A program made the position numbers and the translations under genes. Positions 46,928 through 59,600 of a DNA stretch of 64,000 nt are shown here, one piece after another (the first letter of the stretch is position 1; the number at the start of each line of letters is the position of its first letter). The DNA comes from Blastomyces gilchristii SLH14081 (taxonomy: Eukaryota > Ascomycota > Eurotiomycetes > Onygenales > Ajellomycetaceae). The stretch lies in contig NW_003101679.1 of assembly GCF_000003855.2 (NCBI RefSeq), forward strand, positions 690,417 to 754,416. Direction: 5' to 3'. Below the pieces are notes generated by a model. The model saw only the letters and a list, made by a program, of their open reading frames with translations. It ran no database searches and had not been told where the DNA came from.

Positions 46928-47726
46928 ACCCTGAATTTGCTAGCTATTAACTAACTATATTTAATCATCATGACGCATTTATGCATGTGTCTGTTCGTGT
47001 GTTGTCAGAGCTGTGAATAATTCCAATTATAATTACCTATAGTTATGTATATGATGATATATATGATCCAAATTAAGAGGAAAATGAAGCAGAGAAAATA
47101 AGCAATGCCATCTTCAGAAAGCCAAAAATAAATAAATGGAATAAAATACGCAGCAATCGAACGACAAAACAACAATCCCTTATTGTATAATTCCCTCAAC
47201 AACGAAATCAGCAAGCAACCAGGAACAGAAAATAAACCCAAATTGACGAAAAACGGAGAGGTACCAGAAAGGAAACCAAGATCCGTGCACAAACTGAAAG
47301 AAGGGGGGGAGAGCATAATTACACCAAGATGTCATTCGCAGCAAAGCGAAAGAAAAATAACATAAAAATCAAGGAGGGCGCAGAGAACGAAGACACCAAG
47401 CAAGCTAGATCATCCCAAACGCGCAAGAAAGGGATATTAAATAGGTACGTAAGTTATGTGTGTATGTGTGTGTGTGAAGGGGATAGATGTAAAGCAGAAG
47501 ATCAAAATCCAAGGTGGGTAGGCAACGTAGGTAATGCAGGTAACTCAGCTTCGTCCTCATGGAAATACACCACTCCTTTTTGTCTTTTCTCCCGCATCCA
47601 TTCACCAGCTTGTACTTATCCGCCCGTTCGTGATTATTCTCCCGATACCTCACATTGCAAGCCATGCCATATCATCACGTACCATTGTCGCATCCACCAC
47701 ATATTCATTCCCCATTCCAATTCCAA
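46928..47726. other. Convergent intergenic region
   Basis: 800 bp between the stop codons of two converging genes. A/T-rich, presumably both 3' UTRs. The + strand ORF 47,329-47,883 overlaps the end of the neighbouring gene and shows no motif. Confidence 0.45.
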
Positions 47727-50700
47727 TCACGGGGAATTCGGCCCTGAACCAGGAAACAAATCCCCCAACCCTAACCCAGACGAGCCTGTCTTCTTAAACC
47801 GCCACCCACTCTTTTTCTTCTCCCGATTCTTCATCATCTCCGCCCAGGCCGCTTCCTCCTCCTCATCATCATCATCATCGTGATGATCTTCATCCTTCCC
47901 ACCTTGCCCACCGTTCACACTCGCATTCGTACTAGCCCTCAGCCCGCTAACAGGCCTTAACCCACCGACCACATTCGATCCCTCTGTCGCCACCCGCGGC
48001 AGGTGATACGGCTGCTGCATACCCATGCCATTGCCACCGATGTTTGAAGTGAGAGACATCTTCCGCGACTCCGCATCCGCCCACGGCCGCAGCGTCGAGG
48101 CGGTGAACGTCGACGAACGCGCCATCGCGTTGTCCTGCGGGGGCTGTTGCATTGTCGAGACGGGGCGGTAGCGGCTTGCTGTGCCGACGTTGCTGCGCTC
48201 GGAGGGGGCGACGGAGGGGGTGTAGCCGGGTCCTGGTCCCGGGCCTAGGTGTGGGTGTTGCTGTGGGAGGAAGGAGGATTGTCTGTTATTCCATTTGGGG
48301 TCAAGGAGGCTGAGGGTTCTATGGTCGACTTGTGGGGGCCCTTGCGGCTGGGGTTGGTTGAAGTTGAGGTTTGAGAGCATGGAGATGGGGCGGGCCATGG
48401 ATGGTCCGTTAGGTGGGGTAGAGTTATGAGAGCCAAGACCCATATTCAGTGGCATTTGCATGCCCTGCATCTGCATCATGGATTGCATCCATTGGATCTG
48501 CGTCTGCATCATCTGGGTCATCTGCGACATCTGGTCCGGTTGGCCGAACCCTGGCGGTTGGCCTGGTGGAGCGCCAGGAACGTTCAAGAACTGTTGTTGC
48601 TGGGGAAGAGGCATGGTATTATTGTGCTGTCCGTTCAGATTCATACCGAGCAAGCTTCCTGGGGGCGCATCATATGGACGAACCGCATTCGGGCTCCCTC
48701 GTCTCATCGCCTTGGCGCGCTCTTCATTTGCGATTACTCCCACTAGTCCGCCGGGGGGGAAGCCAGGCGGTGCGCCGTAGACAGATGGAGTCCCTCCACC
48801 CATGGCCAGGGATTCCCGGTGCGATGGGTTAACAAGACCAGCGCCGATGTTATATGGATCGCGGGGAAGATTTCGTGCAAATACTGGTAAGCTAGTGCGA
48901 CCTGTTTGCGTTCCTGCTGTAGGTTCAGCGGCAACGGAGGGCGGGCCTTGAGCGAACGATAGCATCGATGCACGAAGATTAGGATTTGAGATCGACGGGG
49001 TGAGATGTCCCGGTGGTCGAGTTTTATTTGGGAAGCCGTGCGCCGCAAGAATGGCAAGAGGAATATCATCATCGTCCTCTCCATCGCTGACTTTCCCGTT
49101 GGTCGTGGGCTCTGGTGCCAGGAAGGAGCTCCGGTTTAGATTGTTCAACGAAGCTGCACGGGCTTTGTCCACACCATTCTGGTCCGAATCGAGTGGTTTT
49201 ATTGTCTCTCCCGTAACCTTCATCATTTGCTGTCTGTAGACTGACAGATGAGCTTCCTGCTTCTTCCTTTGCTTCGCCGCCTCGCGAGCCTTCTCCACCT
49301 CATCCTCTTCCTCGTCATAATGATCACTATCGTCATCCGAATGGTGGGTGTCGGAAGCGTTACTATTCTTCCTCGTCATTTCTTTCTGCTGTCGATACCG
49401 TTCAAACTGAGCCGGAGTCATGACTTTCGTGGGTAGCTGCCTCTCGGAGTTGTTGGCATTCTCCTCGTATCGTTCAGCCAGACTGGCCTCGGCAGCTAAT
49501 GCAGCTGCGAGGTGGGATTCTTCGTCTTGTAGAACTGGTCGGCGGGTGATTTGTTTCACGTTATTACGCTGCTGCAGTCTGTTCTCCGAGAACGGTAGAG
49601 GATCAGGAAAGTCACCGTCAGGTGAGAATTCGGCGGTCATCCGTCTGTGTGCAGATACTGCATTTTTAACGATCTTTGCGTCCTCATCTTCCACCGCAGC
49701 ATTCCGGTCAAGCTGTACGGTGTTTCTATAGAACCTAGAGGTTGAACCAGTGTTGTATGTCGGCGAAAGACTGCCGTTAGTGTTTGGCTGCACCGAGGTT
49801 CTTACTCGAGAGGCGGGCGGGCGGGATATGATATCATCGTCTTCCCTACTCATTAGGCCGTCTCGTGAATTCTGACTTTCATTTGTGCGCGGGGAGGGTT
49901 CAACATCTTTAGAGGGAACAATTCGGAGAGGAGTGGGATGGTTCTGAGTGTCATTTGTAGGTAGTGGCGGAAGTGCTGATGCGGACCCCTATTTTTGGCC
50001 GATTTATGTATTAGCACTCTAGCGATCAACCAAATAAATAAAATAAATAAATAAAAAGGATAAAACAAAGAGAAAACCCACCCGGCCAAGCGGACTTGGT
50101 GACAATGGTTCTTTCTGGACTTCCTTCTCCTTGTCAAATCCATCAAACATATTCCCGAAACTTAACGAGTCACCCATATCCAATTCTGTATCTGGTAACC
50201 TGTGGGGAGTGGCAGTACTCGTAGTACTGGTAGTCGGCGCACGTTCTCTGGCAGTCGCAGTCCCCCTAGATCGAGGTGTGGTGGCCTCCAGGCGTTGTAG
50301 CGACTTGGAAGAAGAGGATTTGGTTCCGAAGGAGAATGTCCGACCAGCCGATCGAAAAGAGAAGAAGGAAGAGTCATGCACGGGGGGGGGGGGAACATCT
50401 TGGATGGGGATATCGGTGGAGCTGGGTAAGGTAGAGGAGGAACTAAACTTGGCGGAGGAAGCAGAGCTATCGTACAAACGACCGGTCGAGGCAGAATTGT
50501 TAGTGCCTCTGCTTCCACTTAAACCAGTCAATTTCGTGACTTGTGCTCCTCCACCACGTAAGGGATCGCTGGGATTCGGGTTGACATACCGGTTGTCCAC
50601 GGGAGAGGGATGGTCTATGTTTGCAAAAATGTTATTTGCGTAGGGGTCCTCCGACAGACGTTTATTATGGCTGCTGTTGCTGGTACTGGAGTTCAGAGTG

Positions 50701-50840
50701 GTGGATCCATCGAGGGACTTTCTAGCAGCACCAGGACGCTCAAAGACCCTGAACGAGGGCTGGGGCGTCTCATCCAAGGCTTCCAAGGCATTTCCAGAAG
50801 ATTTCCGCCGAGCAAAGCCCTTGGGGAGCTTGATCGGCAT
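47727..50840 (-). CDS. Long disordered protein of unknown function, two exons
   Basis: Exons 50,840-50,082 and 49,988-47,727 with a 93-nt phase-0 intron (donor GTGGGT, acceptor ATAG) give 1006 aa. The start MPIKLPKGFARRKSSGN is basic and looks like a conserved anchor. The protein is largely low-complexity (Ser, Pro, Gln, Asn), with no membrane segment or catalytic domain that I recognise. Landmarks are a predicted helix MTPAQFERYRQQKEM (443-457), an acidic stretch (470-485), DDDDIPLAILAAHGFP (558-573), SLPVFARNLPRDPYN (619-633), VGVIANEERAKAMRRGS (about 669-685), a Met/Gln-rich helix (about 738-773), and a C-terminal acid run followed by AAWAEMMKNREKKKSGWRF (966-984). The retained short motifs in a disordered background suggest a scaffold or adaptor; this is inference. 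Confidence 0.8.
49989..50081 (-). other. Intron of the long disordered-protein gene
   Basis: 93 nt, GTGGGT donor and TAG acceptor. It joins ...SPLGR to GSASALPPLP in frame and removes the stops present in readthrough. Confidence 0.8.
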
Positions 50841-51699
50841 GGAGAAAAAGGGATCCGGAAATGCAAGTACAACAACAACACAACAACAACGGCGGCTCTC
50901 TTGAGGTCCTGGATGGCCTTTTGGGGTGGCTTGGAGTTGTAGATCTATCTATCCTTCGTTCCTGGTTCCCAACTCAATTCGCTTGGGACAGGGTCAACAA
51001 CCCACGCCCGGGACAATAAGAAAGTTACTTTATCACCACGACATGGAACAAAGAGAGCACTGTCAAGAGGGGAATCTATGCACAAAGGTATGATAATAGC
51101 AATGGCTGTTAGATAGAAATGTACCGGTTAGAAATGTAAGGGTTGAGAAATATTAAAAATAGAAACAGACAAACAAGAAAAAAAAAAAAGAAAAAGAAAA
51201 AAGAAACCGCACAAAACGTAGGTGTTAACGAGGACTTCGAGAATATGCCAGCTTATTTTTATTTCTTTTTATTTTTTTTTTAGGGAGAGAGAGAAGAGAA
51301 GGATGATAGAGAAAGTCAACAGCATCGTCTATACACACCTCTTATCAATCTTATTTATTGCTGCCCTCCCAGCAGACACAGACCCAGCACCAAAAATAAC
51401 AAGACAACCAGCTTCCCACAGGTATTCACGTGCCTGCAATGTACACAGTCAGATGAACAGGTCTGCAATGTAGCAAAGCTTTGTTGCACACGGATGAGGG
51501 AAGAAGGTAGGACGAGGGCGCCGATCGAAGAGTCGAGGGAGTCGAGTTGGGGAGGGGACGATTTATTTGGCTTCGTGTACCTGCGAAAGATCGTGATTGG
51601 GGGAACGCCAGCAGCCAATGGGAGGGAATGAGAGGGTGAATTAAGAATGAATATACACAGAGAGAAGAGGGGATACGGATGGAGGGAATGAAGGAGAGA

Positions 51700-51771
51700 T
51701 GAAGACGAAGATGAAGATGAAGATGAAGATGAAGATGAAGATGAAGATGAAGATGAAGATGAAGATGAAGA
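51700..51771 (+). repeat. (GATGAA)n hexanucleotide repeat
   Basis: About 11-12 near-perfect units of GATGAA. Upstream of the long gene and outside any supported CDS. Confidence 0.9.
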
Positions 51772-51950
51772 GAAGAGAAGAGGAGAAGTGAAGAAGTCGG
51801 AGAGCAGGTTGGCGATGTTTGTCTTTCGCAGGCGATGCTTCTGGCCCGATCGATCCTGCAGCGGCGGCGGCGGCAAAAGGGCTGGCTTAGCTGGACAGTG
51901 CACAACAGATAAGTTTGGAATTGAAGGCTGAAATAAATAAAATAAATAAA

Positions 51951-52018
51951 ATCAAATAATCAAATAATCAAATAATCAAATAATCAAATAATCAAAATAA
52001 TCAAAATAATCAAAATAA
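51951..52018 (+). repeat. AATAATCA-type microsatellite
   Basis: Tandem CAAATAAT units (8 bp, becoming 9 bp CAAAATAAT toward the end). Confidence 0.85.
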
Positions 52019-52094
52019 TCCAACAAATCGGTGAATTCAATCAATCCATCCGCGTGTAAATGTTTTATATAAAATTTATGAAGGTCCTCTCCTG

Positions 52095-52100
<6 letters not shown>

Positions 52101-52138
<38 letters not shown>
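52101..52138 (+). repeat. (CT)n microsatellite
   Basis: About 19 uninterrupted CT units, followed by CT-rich sequence. Confidence 0.95.
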
Positions 52139-52145
<7 letters not shown>

Positions 52146-52656
52146 TTCTTCTGCATCATCTCTTCTTCTTCTTGTTCCTCTACAAGGTGGCGATGTCTCT
52201 GCCCAGTCGAGCTGCCGCCGTCCCTCTCATCGCCGACTAGGCTCCATCTAGCCCCGTCCGCTAAGCAGGGCCAGCACCACGCTACCAGCATCCTGCACCA
52301 TGGCAGCGTAACTCCTCGATTCCTGGCTTGATGACTCTCTATATTATTCCAACCGAGTTCCCCACCCACCACAGAGAGACACAAACCATATCCAGAGACA
52401 TCAGTATCCGCGCAACCCTCCCTCCGATGAGAATATGATCGCCGGGCCGGGCTGTCTCAGAAAAATACTCTGGTTCTCGTCCTCGCTGAGCCTCCCATCC
52501 CATCCATCCATCCTCTCCTCGACAAATCGGTTGGTGGGTGCTCCGGCTACTGCAGTCACGTGTTCCCCATTCCAACCTCGCTAGCTCGATTAATATAAAT
52601 AGATTGCATAACTACGTAGTTAGTTAGTGTAGTGACACTAAAAGGTTATTATTATT

Positions 52657-52766
52657 TGTTGGCCCTTACGGCCGTTGCGGTTAGCGATCTCACTAGATCA
52701 CATGACCCATCACTATATTATGTTCTTGTAGATAGATCTATCAATACAATCTTCAACTATTCTACA
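52657..52766 (+). repeat. 5' LTR of the copia element
   Basis: TGTTGGCCCTTACGGCCG to CTATTCTACA, with TG...CA ends. It is 110 bp, short for an LTR, and the 3' copy needed to confirm its limits is outside the window. It is nearly free of C-to-T damage, unlike the interior. Confidence 0.6.
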
Positions 52767-52789
52767 GATTATAGCCCAGATGACATATT

Positions 52790-55185
52790 TTTCTTTTTAG
52801 AACATTGTATCAACATTTTTAACATGAATAGTTTATCTTTTTTGAAAAGACTCTCACTCTTTATTAGAGATATTTCATTTTCTCTGAATCTGTCAGTCAG
52901 CAGATTTATATACTTTATATTTTTAAGAAAGCATATTCTTCATTGTGAAGAATATCACTTTTTATTTTTTTTTTTTTTATATATCTAGAAGAAGCAGAGT
53001 TATCTTGATATAAGTGATATATCTATTACTTCAGAGTTCAGCTTAAGACTCAGAATTACACACTTCACTAGATGACTCATTGATAGAATAATCACTTATT
53101 ATGAGAAGACTTCTAACTTATAAGATGAGACTGAGATCAGTTTTTATCAGAGTATGAAATTTAATAATGAGATAACAGAGAAACTTCAGAATAAAGAAAA
53201 GCAGAGTTAATATTTATCTGCAGAATCTGTTTATTTTAATTCATTAAATTCTTTATTATTTCTCATTCTCAGAATGCTGATTTTTAATAATAATTCAAAT
53301 CAATCTATTTATTATATCACAGATAATCTTATAAATCTTATACAGATAATACTACAGAACTAAATAACTATGACTGAAATTACTTAATATCTCACTATAT
53401 CTATCTCTGTATAAAGAGACACTATAAGAAATAAGTTACAGAAATATCAGAAGAAAGTCAAATATATACTAAATATTAAATCAGTAATCACATTTGATGA
53501 CTCTAATTATAAAGTCTGATATATTGATATATTAGCTGATATGAAAGTTATTAATGAAACTGATATTCTATTAAGAACTTAATAAGAATTCTCTTTTATA
53601 TATTATATTAACTTTAAGAAGTGAAGAATTCATTTCAAGTCTCTATATAGATATATACTATTAAGTCTTATTAAAAATGTTTAAATTACTATTAAAATCT
53701 TGAAAGCTGATAATACTATAACTCTGTAAGATAAGATTAATATTGAATATATAATATCACTGATTGAAGAATAAGTTAATATCTTTAAAAAATTAATAAA
53801 ATTATAAGTTAAGAAGAATGATTATCTCACTTTTCAGAGATATTTCTACTATTTTATTATCTATTATAAGAAGCTCTGTCAGAGTACTGAGAATGTATAT
53901 TATAATCTTTTTCTCAACAATCTATAAGATTATCAAAGACTGTTTATTAAGATATATTTAAATGAGTTTTTCTTCACTGATCAGAGACTTATTATCAATA
54001 TTAATATTAATAATTTAATAAAGTAACTGATTAATTATATATTTAAGAAGATTATCACTAAGTGAAAAAAGCAGTCTCAGACTGATTCTATGACTGTGAA
54101 AAAGAATAAGAATAAAGATGAGAATAAAAACACATCTGTATAAAAGTACATTCACTGTAGAAGATATGAATATACTGTTAACAGATGTTTCATCTTACAC
54201 TCTGATAAAAAGAAAAAGAAGAATGATAAGAAGAAAGAGAAGAAGAATGACTTAATAAGTTCTTAATCAGCAGTAAATACAGTAATTACAAAGATTAAGT
54301 TCTATTTCTCTTTTACAGTTACTGAAAAATTATTCTCTAGATCTTGATATTTGAATACATGTGTAAGTCTGAATATAACAGATAAGCTTTATTCTTTTTC
54401 AAATATTAAATCTTTTAATGATAACATCTCTGTCAATTCTGCAACTGAGAGAACTGAGTTTGTTAAGAAGATTAAAACTATTATCTTGAAGATTGAGAGT
54501 AATAATGTTAACTTACAGAATGTTCACTATATTTCTAATATTACAGTTAATCTGCTCTTATTCACAAAGCTTGAAGATCAGAAATTTCAATTTATATTAT
54601 CTTTCACTATTTCTTCATTTTTTATTTGCAGAGCTCTGAATAGTATTATTTTTCATACAGTTCAGACTGCTCAGAACAATATATATAAGATTAATAAATA
54701 AGAGTTCAATGAGAATTTCAATCATTTAAACAAGGCAGTCAAGTATATTATAATATTATATAAGTATAATTTTAATTAAAAAGTTAATCTTTCTGTGACT
54801 GCTATTACTACTGTTAATAACATTGATTCTACAGTTCTGAATACAGGTCTTAAGAATACAAGAATATCAAAGACTCTTTTGAACTGATACTGTAATCTCA
54901 GTCACATTCACACTGATACTATAATTACTATGACTAAGAATTCTCATACTGAAGTCACAATTAAAGATTCTAAGACTAAGTTCTTTTATAAGAAATATGT
55001 CAAGACAGATATAATATAAGATTATTTGAAAACATTAATATCTAGATCTATTCAACTTATTGAGAAGGTTCATATTAATCTTATAGATAATAAATGTACA
55101 TTGAAAGATCTCTCTGATTATCTCTTAGAGTTCTGTCAGAGAATCAAATACTGAATGCTTATTATCTGTAATGTAACCTGCTATC
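52790..55185 (+). pseudogene. copia gag, protease and GAG-pre-integrase remnant
   Basis: Gag of the UBN2/retrotran type is recognisable around 53,500-53,700. It is followed by a zinc knuckle remnant (HCRRYEYTVNRCF near 54,155-54,195, with two Cys of CCHC left) and Lys-rich linkers. The protease region (54,340-54,620) aligns to the copia pattern: SRSWYLNTCVS, where WILDSGAS is usual, so the catalytic Asp is Asn, then the downstream VHYISNITVNLLLF block. The GAG-pre-integrase (HIHTD) starts near 54,880 and the element breaks at the B2 insertion. Many TAA and TGA stops. Dead. Confidence 0.75.
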
Positions 55186-55443
55186 TGTAAGAAATCCCGC
55201 TTCTCGCGGATTCTTTACCTCTATTCCTATCTCTCACGTAATTAATAGGGCTAGCGGCCCTTGACTACATACAACTATATAGACTGGAGTTCATGAATAC
55301 TATTCATAACTCAGCTTGAATGCTATTATATATTTAATCTCTACATTTTATCTTTCTACTGTGAATACTTCTAGTAGTTAACAGTACATATCATGTCAAG
55401 CTGTAAACATCTGAATAATCATCTGTGAGCACTTATTCTTACA
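55186..55443 (+). repeat. 5' LTR of B2
   Basis: 258 bp. The outer end keeps an inverted repeat AATCCCGC (55,193-55,200) and GCGGATT (55,206-55,212) and other CG sites. Confidence 0.95.
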
Positions 55444-55449
55444 TTTCAA

Positions 55450-56640
55450 GCTCAGTCAGTCAGCAACTGTCTATTATAACTGAAAGAACTAGAAACTTAT
55501 ATACTTCAATCTCTACAAACTCTACTGCAGGCACTCAGAAGCAGCCACTTAAATTATAAATAACTCTCATAAAAGAAGTCTCAGAGAACTTACTAATCAC
55601 TTATAAGATATTATTCTCTGCATCTGTGACAGAGAAATTCTTCAAACTTATAAATAAATCAATCTCAGTGAAGAACATTCTTGAGCATCTCTTACAGAAT
55701 TAAGCTATTTTTCTATAAGAAATGCTTACTGTCTGTAAACACTCTTGAACTGAGTCTCTAGACATGATCTTCAGAGATACTTATAAACTGAAAAGAAACT
55801 TTCTTAAGCTGTGATTACTTAAGATCACTTATCAAATCACAATCTATAAAAGCTTTTATAAGTTTGTATTTGAAATTGACTCACAAGTCTGACTGTGTGA
55901 TATAGAAGATGAAGAAGCTATCATCTATATAATAACAGATCTCTATTACACTGAAGTCAAGAACTGACTGAATCATCTAGAGAATGATTATAAGAGATCT
56001 CACTAATCTGTTCTCAAGATCTATCTAGAGAATAAGTTAAGAAACTCTATGAGCTGAACAGAGAACACCTGAACCATGATCATCAATATTAGAAAAAGAG
56101 ATGAGAAATCTGATAAAGACTACTCACAGTGCTTTATGAAATTATGATATAAACTGAGATCTGTGAAAACAGAGCTCTGAAATAAGATCTGAATAATAAT
56201 ATTTATAAAGAGACTGAATAAAGATATACAGAATAAGCTCATTGAGTAAGACTCTAAGTTCTTGACTCTGAAGAAACTGATGACTTTCATTCATCACTTA
56301 CAGATCACTGTGAGAGTCACAGACTTATAGAGAGCAGATCACTGATCAGCTCTGTAAGAATCAGAATAACAGAGAACAGATTTATCAGAAAAAGATGATA
56401 AGATACAGAGAGATTCATATCTGACTACTAAGTAGAGAGAAAGAGCTTCATAAGCTTCTGTGAACAGAGTGTATAATAGAGAGATCAAGAAAAAGAGACT
56501 CTGCTTCATCTGTTCTAAATTAGAACATGTCTGCACAAACTGTTCAGACAAACTAAAATAGAAATTTGAGAAGTCACAGACAGAGTCAGTAACAGTCTTC
56601 TTAAGAGTCTTGAAGCTGACATCTGAATCTGTTACTCTCT
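55450..56640 (+). pseudogene. gag remnant of B2
   Basis: The frame, read through stops, ends in a complete zinc knuckle C-x2-C-x4-H-x4-C at 56,502-56,543 (CFICSKLEHVCTNC), the nucleocapsid end of gag. Upstream is the capsid region with dense stops. All four knuckle ligands are intact even though Trp codons around it are TGA. Confidence 0.7.
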
Positions 56641-59600
56641 CAATGAAAATACTTACTTATAAGAAGAGACTGCACTGCAGTACTGCTGTCTCACAAGCAT
56701 GAAAAGTATTAATGAACTCAGAATCTCAGATCACTGTAGTGTCTCTAAAGCTTACAGAGTGAATGAGTTGAAAGATAGAAACTGAGAACCTGCTCTTATA
56801 ATAAGCAGGATGCAAGAACTCAGATCTGAGAACTGAGAGACTTATAAGAATTATCTTTGAATTATAAGATCTCTCTGAAATCTGAAGAAGATTTGCAGAA
56901 ACTGTGATTATCACAGATATTATAGATAACATGTACTTAAGACTTGTATAACTTCAAAGACATAATCTATATATAGCTGTCTGTGAGTCAGGTTTATACT
57001 TCTAATCAGTGTTGATAGACTCACTTATGAAGATAGAATCAGTTAATACTGCAGAGTTAATTAGAGAAGATAAGCTCATCTATATAATAACTTTACAAGT
57101 GTCTGAGAATCTCACAGTCATGAAAACTGAGCTTTAAATATCAGAGAAATATCAAGATCTTGCAGAGATATTCAGCTCAGTAAAGATAGCTGAGCTTTCT
57201 TCTCATTATAAGAAGAATCTGATAATAGATTTAATAGAAGAACAGAAACTCTTCTGAGAATCAATCTATAAGCTCTCTCATTATAAGACAGAGGTCTTGC
57301 AGATCTATATGAAGAAGAATCTGAAGAATAACTTTATTCAATCTTCACAGATCTTCACAGAAGCCTCTGTGATATTTATAAAGAAGAAGAATAAAGATCT
57401 CAGATTGTGTATAAACTATTATAATCTGAACTTTAAGATAATAAAGAGCTGCTACTCTCTGTTTCTGATTGAGAATGTAATCAACTGTCTTACAGAAGCT
57501 GTTATATTCATATAACTGAATATAATCAATGTATATACACAGCTGTGAATACAGTCTGAGAATGAATGAAAGACTGTCTTTAGAACTACACTGAGATTGT
57601 TTAAATATCTAGTAATGTCTTTTGATCTGACTAATGTCTTCACAGCATTTCAGTCTTTTATTAATAAAATACTTCATATATATCTAAATGTCTTCATGAT
57701 AATATATCTGAATGATGTGATGATGTACTCTACAAAGAAGAAAGAACACACTGAGCATGTGCAAAGTGTGTTGAAGGTCTTAGATGAGACAGAACTGTAT
57801 ATTAAGCTTATAAAGTACAACTTCAGTGTCTGCTGAATTAATTTTCTAGAATATATAATCACTGCAGATAGTATTCAGATGAAATCTTTATAGATTAAGA
57901 CTATTCTATCATGACTGAAGTTAACTAGTATTTATGAGATTCAGATCTTTCTGAGCTTTGTAAATTTCTATAGATGATTTATCTTTGTATTTATAAGAAT
58001 CTTCTTAATTCTTATAGACATACTGAAGAATGAAAATAAGAAGAAGTCATTCTATGAATGAAGAATGAAAAGATTGTTAAGAAGAGAGAACTGTGAGAAC
58101 TTTCTTATCTCAGAAGTTCACAGAGTCTTTATAAGATTGAAACAGATATTTACAGATATAGTAATACTATTTCACTTTAATCTCTTACTCTTAATCAGAT
58201 TAGAGATAGATATCTTCTTCTTTATAATTTCAGAAATAGTCTTATAACTACAGTTAAATAAGAACTGAGTTTCAGTGATCTTTTTCTCATAAAAGATACA
58301 ACTTACAGAGATCAACTATAACATTTATAATCAGAAGCTTCTTATAATAGTGAAATTCTTTCATCACTGATATCACTACTTTGAGAGTTTCATGACAGTG
58401 ATTACTGTCAGAACTGATCATAACAGCTTGTAACAGTTTACTTCAATTAAGAAACTCTCACAGTGATAGATTCACTGAGCTCAGAGACTGAGTGAGTTCT
58501 GATTCAAGATAGAATATATCAAGAGAACTAAGAGCTCAGCAGATGAATTCTCTCACAGATCAGACTATGTTAAAAAGATCAGAATGACAGATATAGAGAG
58601 ACTAGAGAAGACAGAAAAGCTTTATAAAATGCTCAGACTGAGTGTTATAAAGAGATTAACTGAAGAGTCTTTCAATTCTCTATGAGAGAAGAGAAGAAAG
58701 AGAGAGAAGAAATCTGTATAACTACTCTCTATAACACTGAGAGTTAACACTCTGAGAATCTCTGTAAGAATTCTTGAAGAGAGTATCTATAATCTGAAGA
58801 GTTTGCAGACTTTGAGAAGCACTGTGAAAGATCTGATATAAGAGAAAACAGAGTATAAGTCTTTATAAGATCTTTTATTCAGATTGTCTGAACTGCAACT
58901 GAAGAATGAATATACTCAGTATATTCAGAAACTGCTTATAATAGAAATCAACTCTGCAGAAACAAAGAATTGAAGAGACTTAAATAATCTCTTATGAAGA
59001 GAGAGCTGAATTTATATACCTGTAAATGAGTTTCTATACATAGAACTTATTAAAAGATATCATGACTCTTCTCTAGTAGATCATTTTATAGATACTAGAA
59101 CTCATGAGTTACTTATAAGAAAATACTTCTAGTCAAAGATATGAGAACTTATGAAGAAGATAGTGAATTCTTATACTGTTTATCAGAGTTCATGAGTAGT
59201 GTAGTTCAGATTATATAAAGAACTTACTTCTCTATTCATTCTGCAGAAACCTTGAAAACAGCTAGAAATGAATACTCTTATAGACCTCTCTGAAAGTAAG
59301 AACATATATAATGCCTGCTTTGACAGTGTGCTGATGATAGTGAATCACTTTATCAAGATAGCACACTTTATATTCATCTATAAGAACTTGAAGTCAAAGA
59401 ATTTAACTCATATCTTCATCTGTGATGTGATTCAGTTGCATGAATTATCTGTAAATATTATCTTAGATAGAGAATTAATCTTTACAGAAGAGTTCTGATC
59501 TGATCTGATGACTATACTGAAGATCTTATAAGATTTAAGTATGACTTTTCATTAATAGACAGATGATTAGACAGAATATCTGATGAGTATATTAAAATAG

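Larger units (their letters stand above)
50841..52656. other. Upstream region with simple repeats, no gene seen
   Basis: 1.8 kb upstream of the long gene, up to the copia LTR. It is dominated by A-tracts (51,179-51,200), a hexamer array, AATAATCA-type and CT repeats. CACGTG occurs at 51,427-51,432 and 52,557-52,562. The ORFs at 51,355-51,905 are a product of the hexamer repeat (Ser or His-Leu runs), not genes. Confidence 0.5.

Noticed and set aside
51355..51905. Reverse-strand ORFs of 182 and 159 codons
   Set aside because: Both are held open by the (GATGAA)n repeat, giving Ser or His-Leu runs. Two frames are open equally, so not a gene.
51700..52018. CRISPR array or telomeric repeat
   Set aside because: The units are uniform microsatellites without spacers and do not match fungal telomere repeats.
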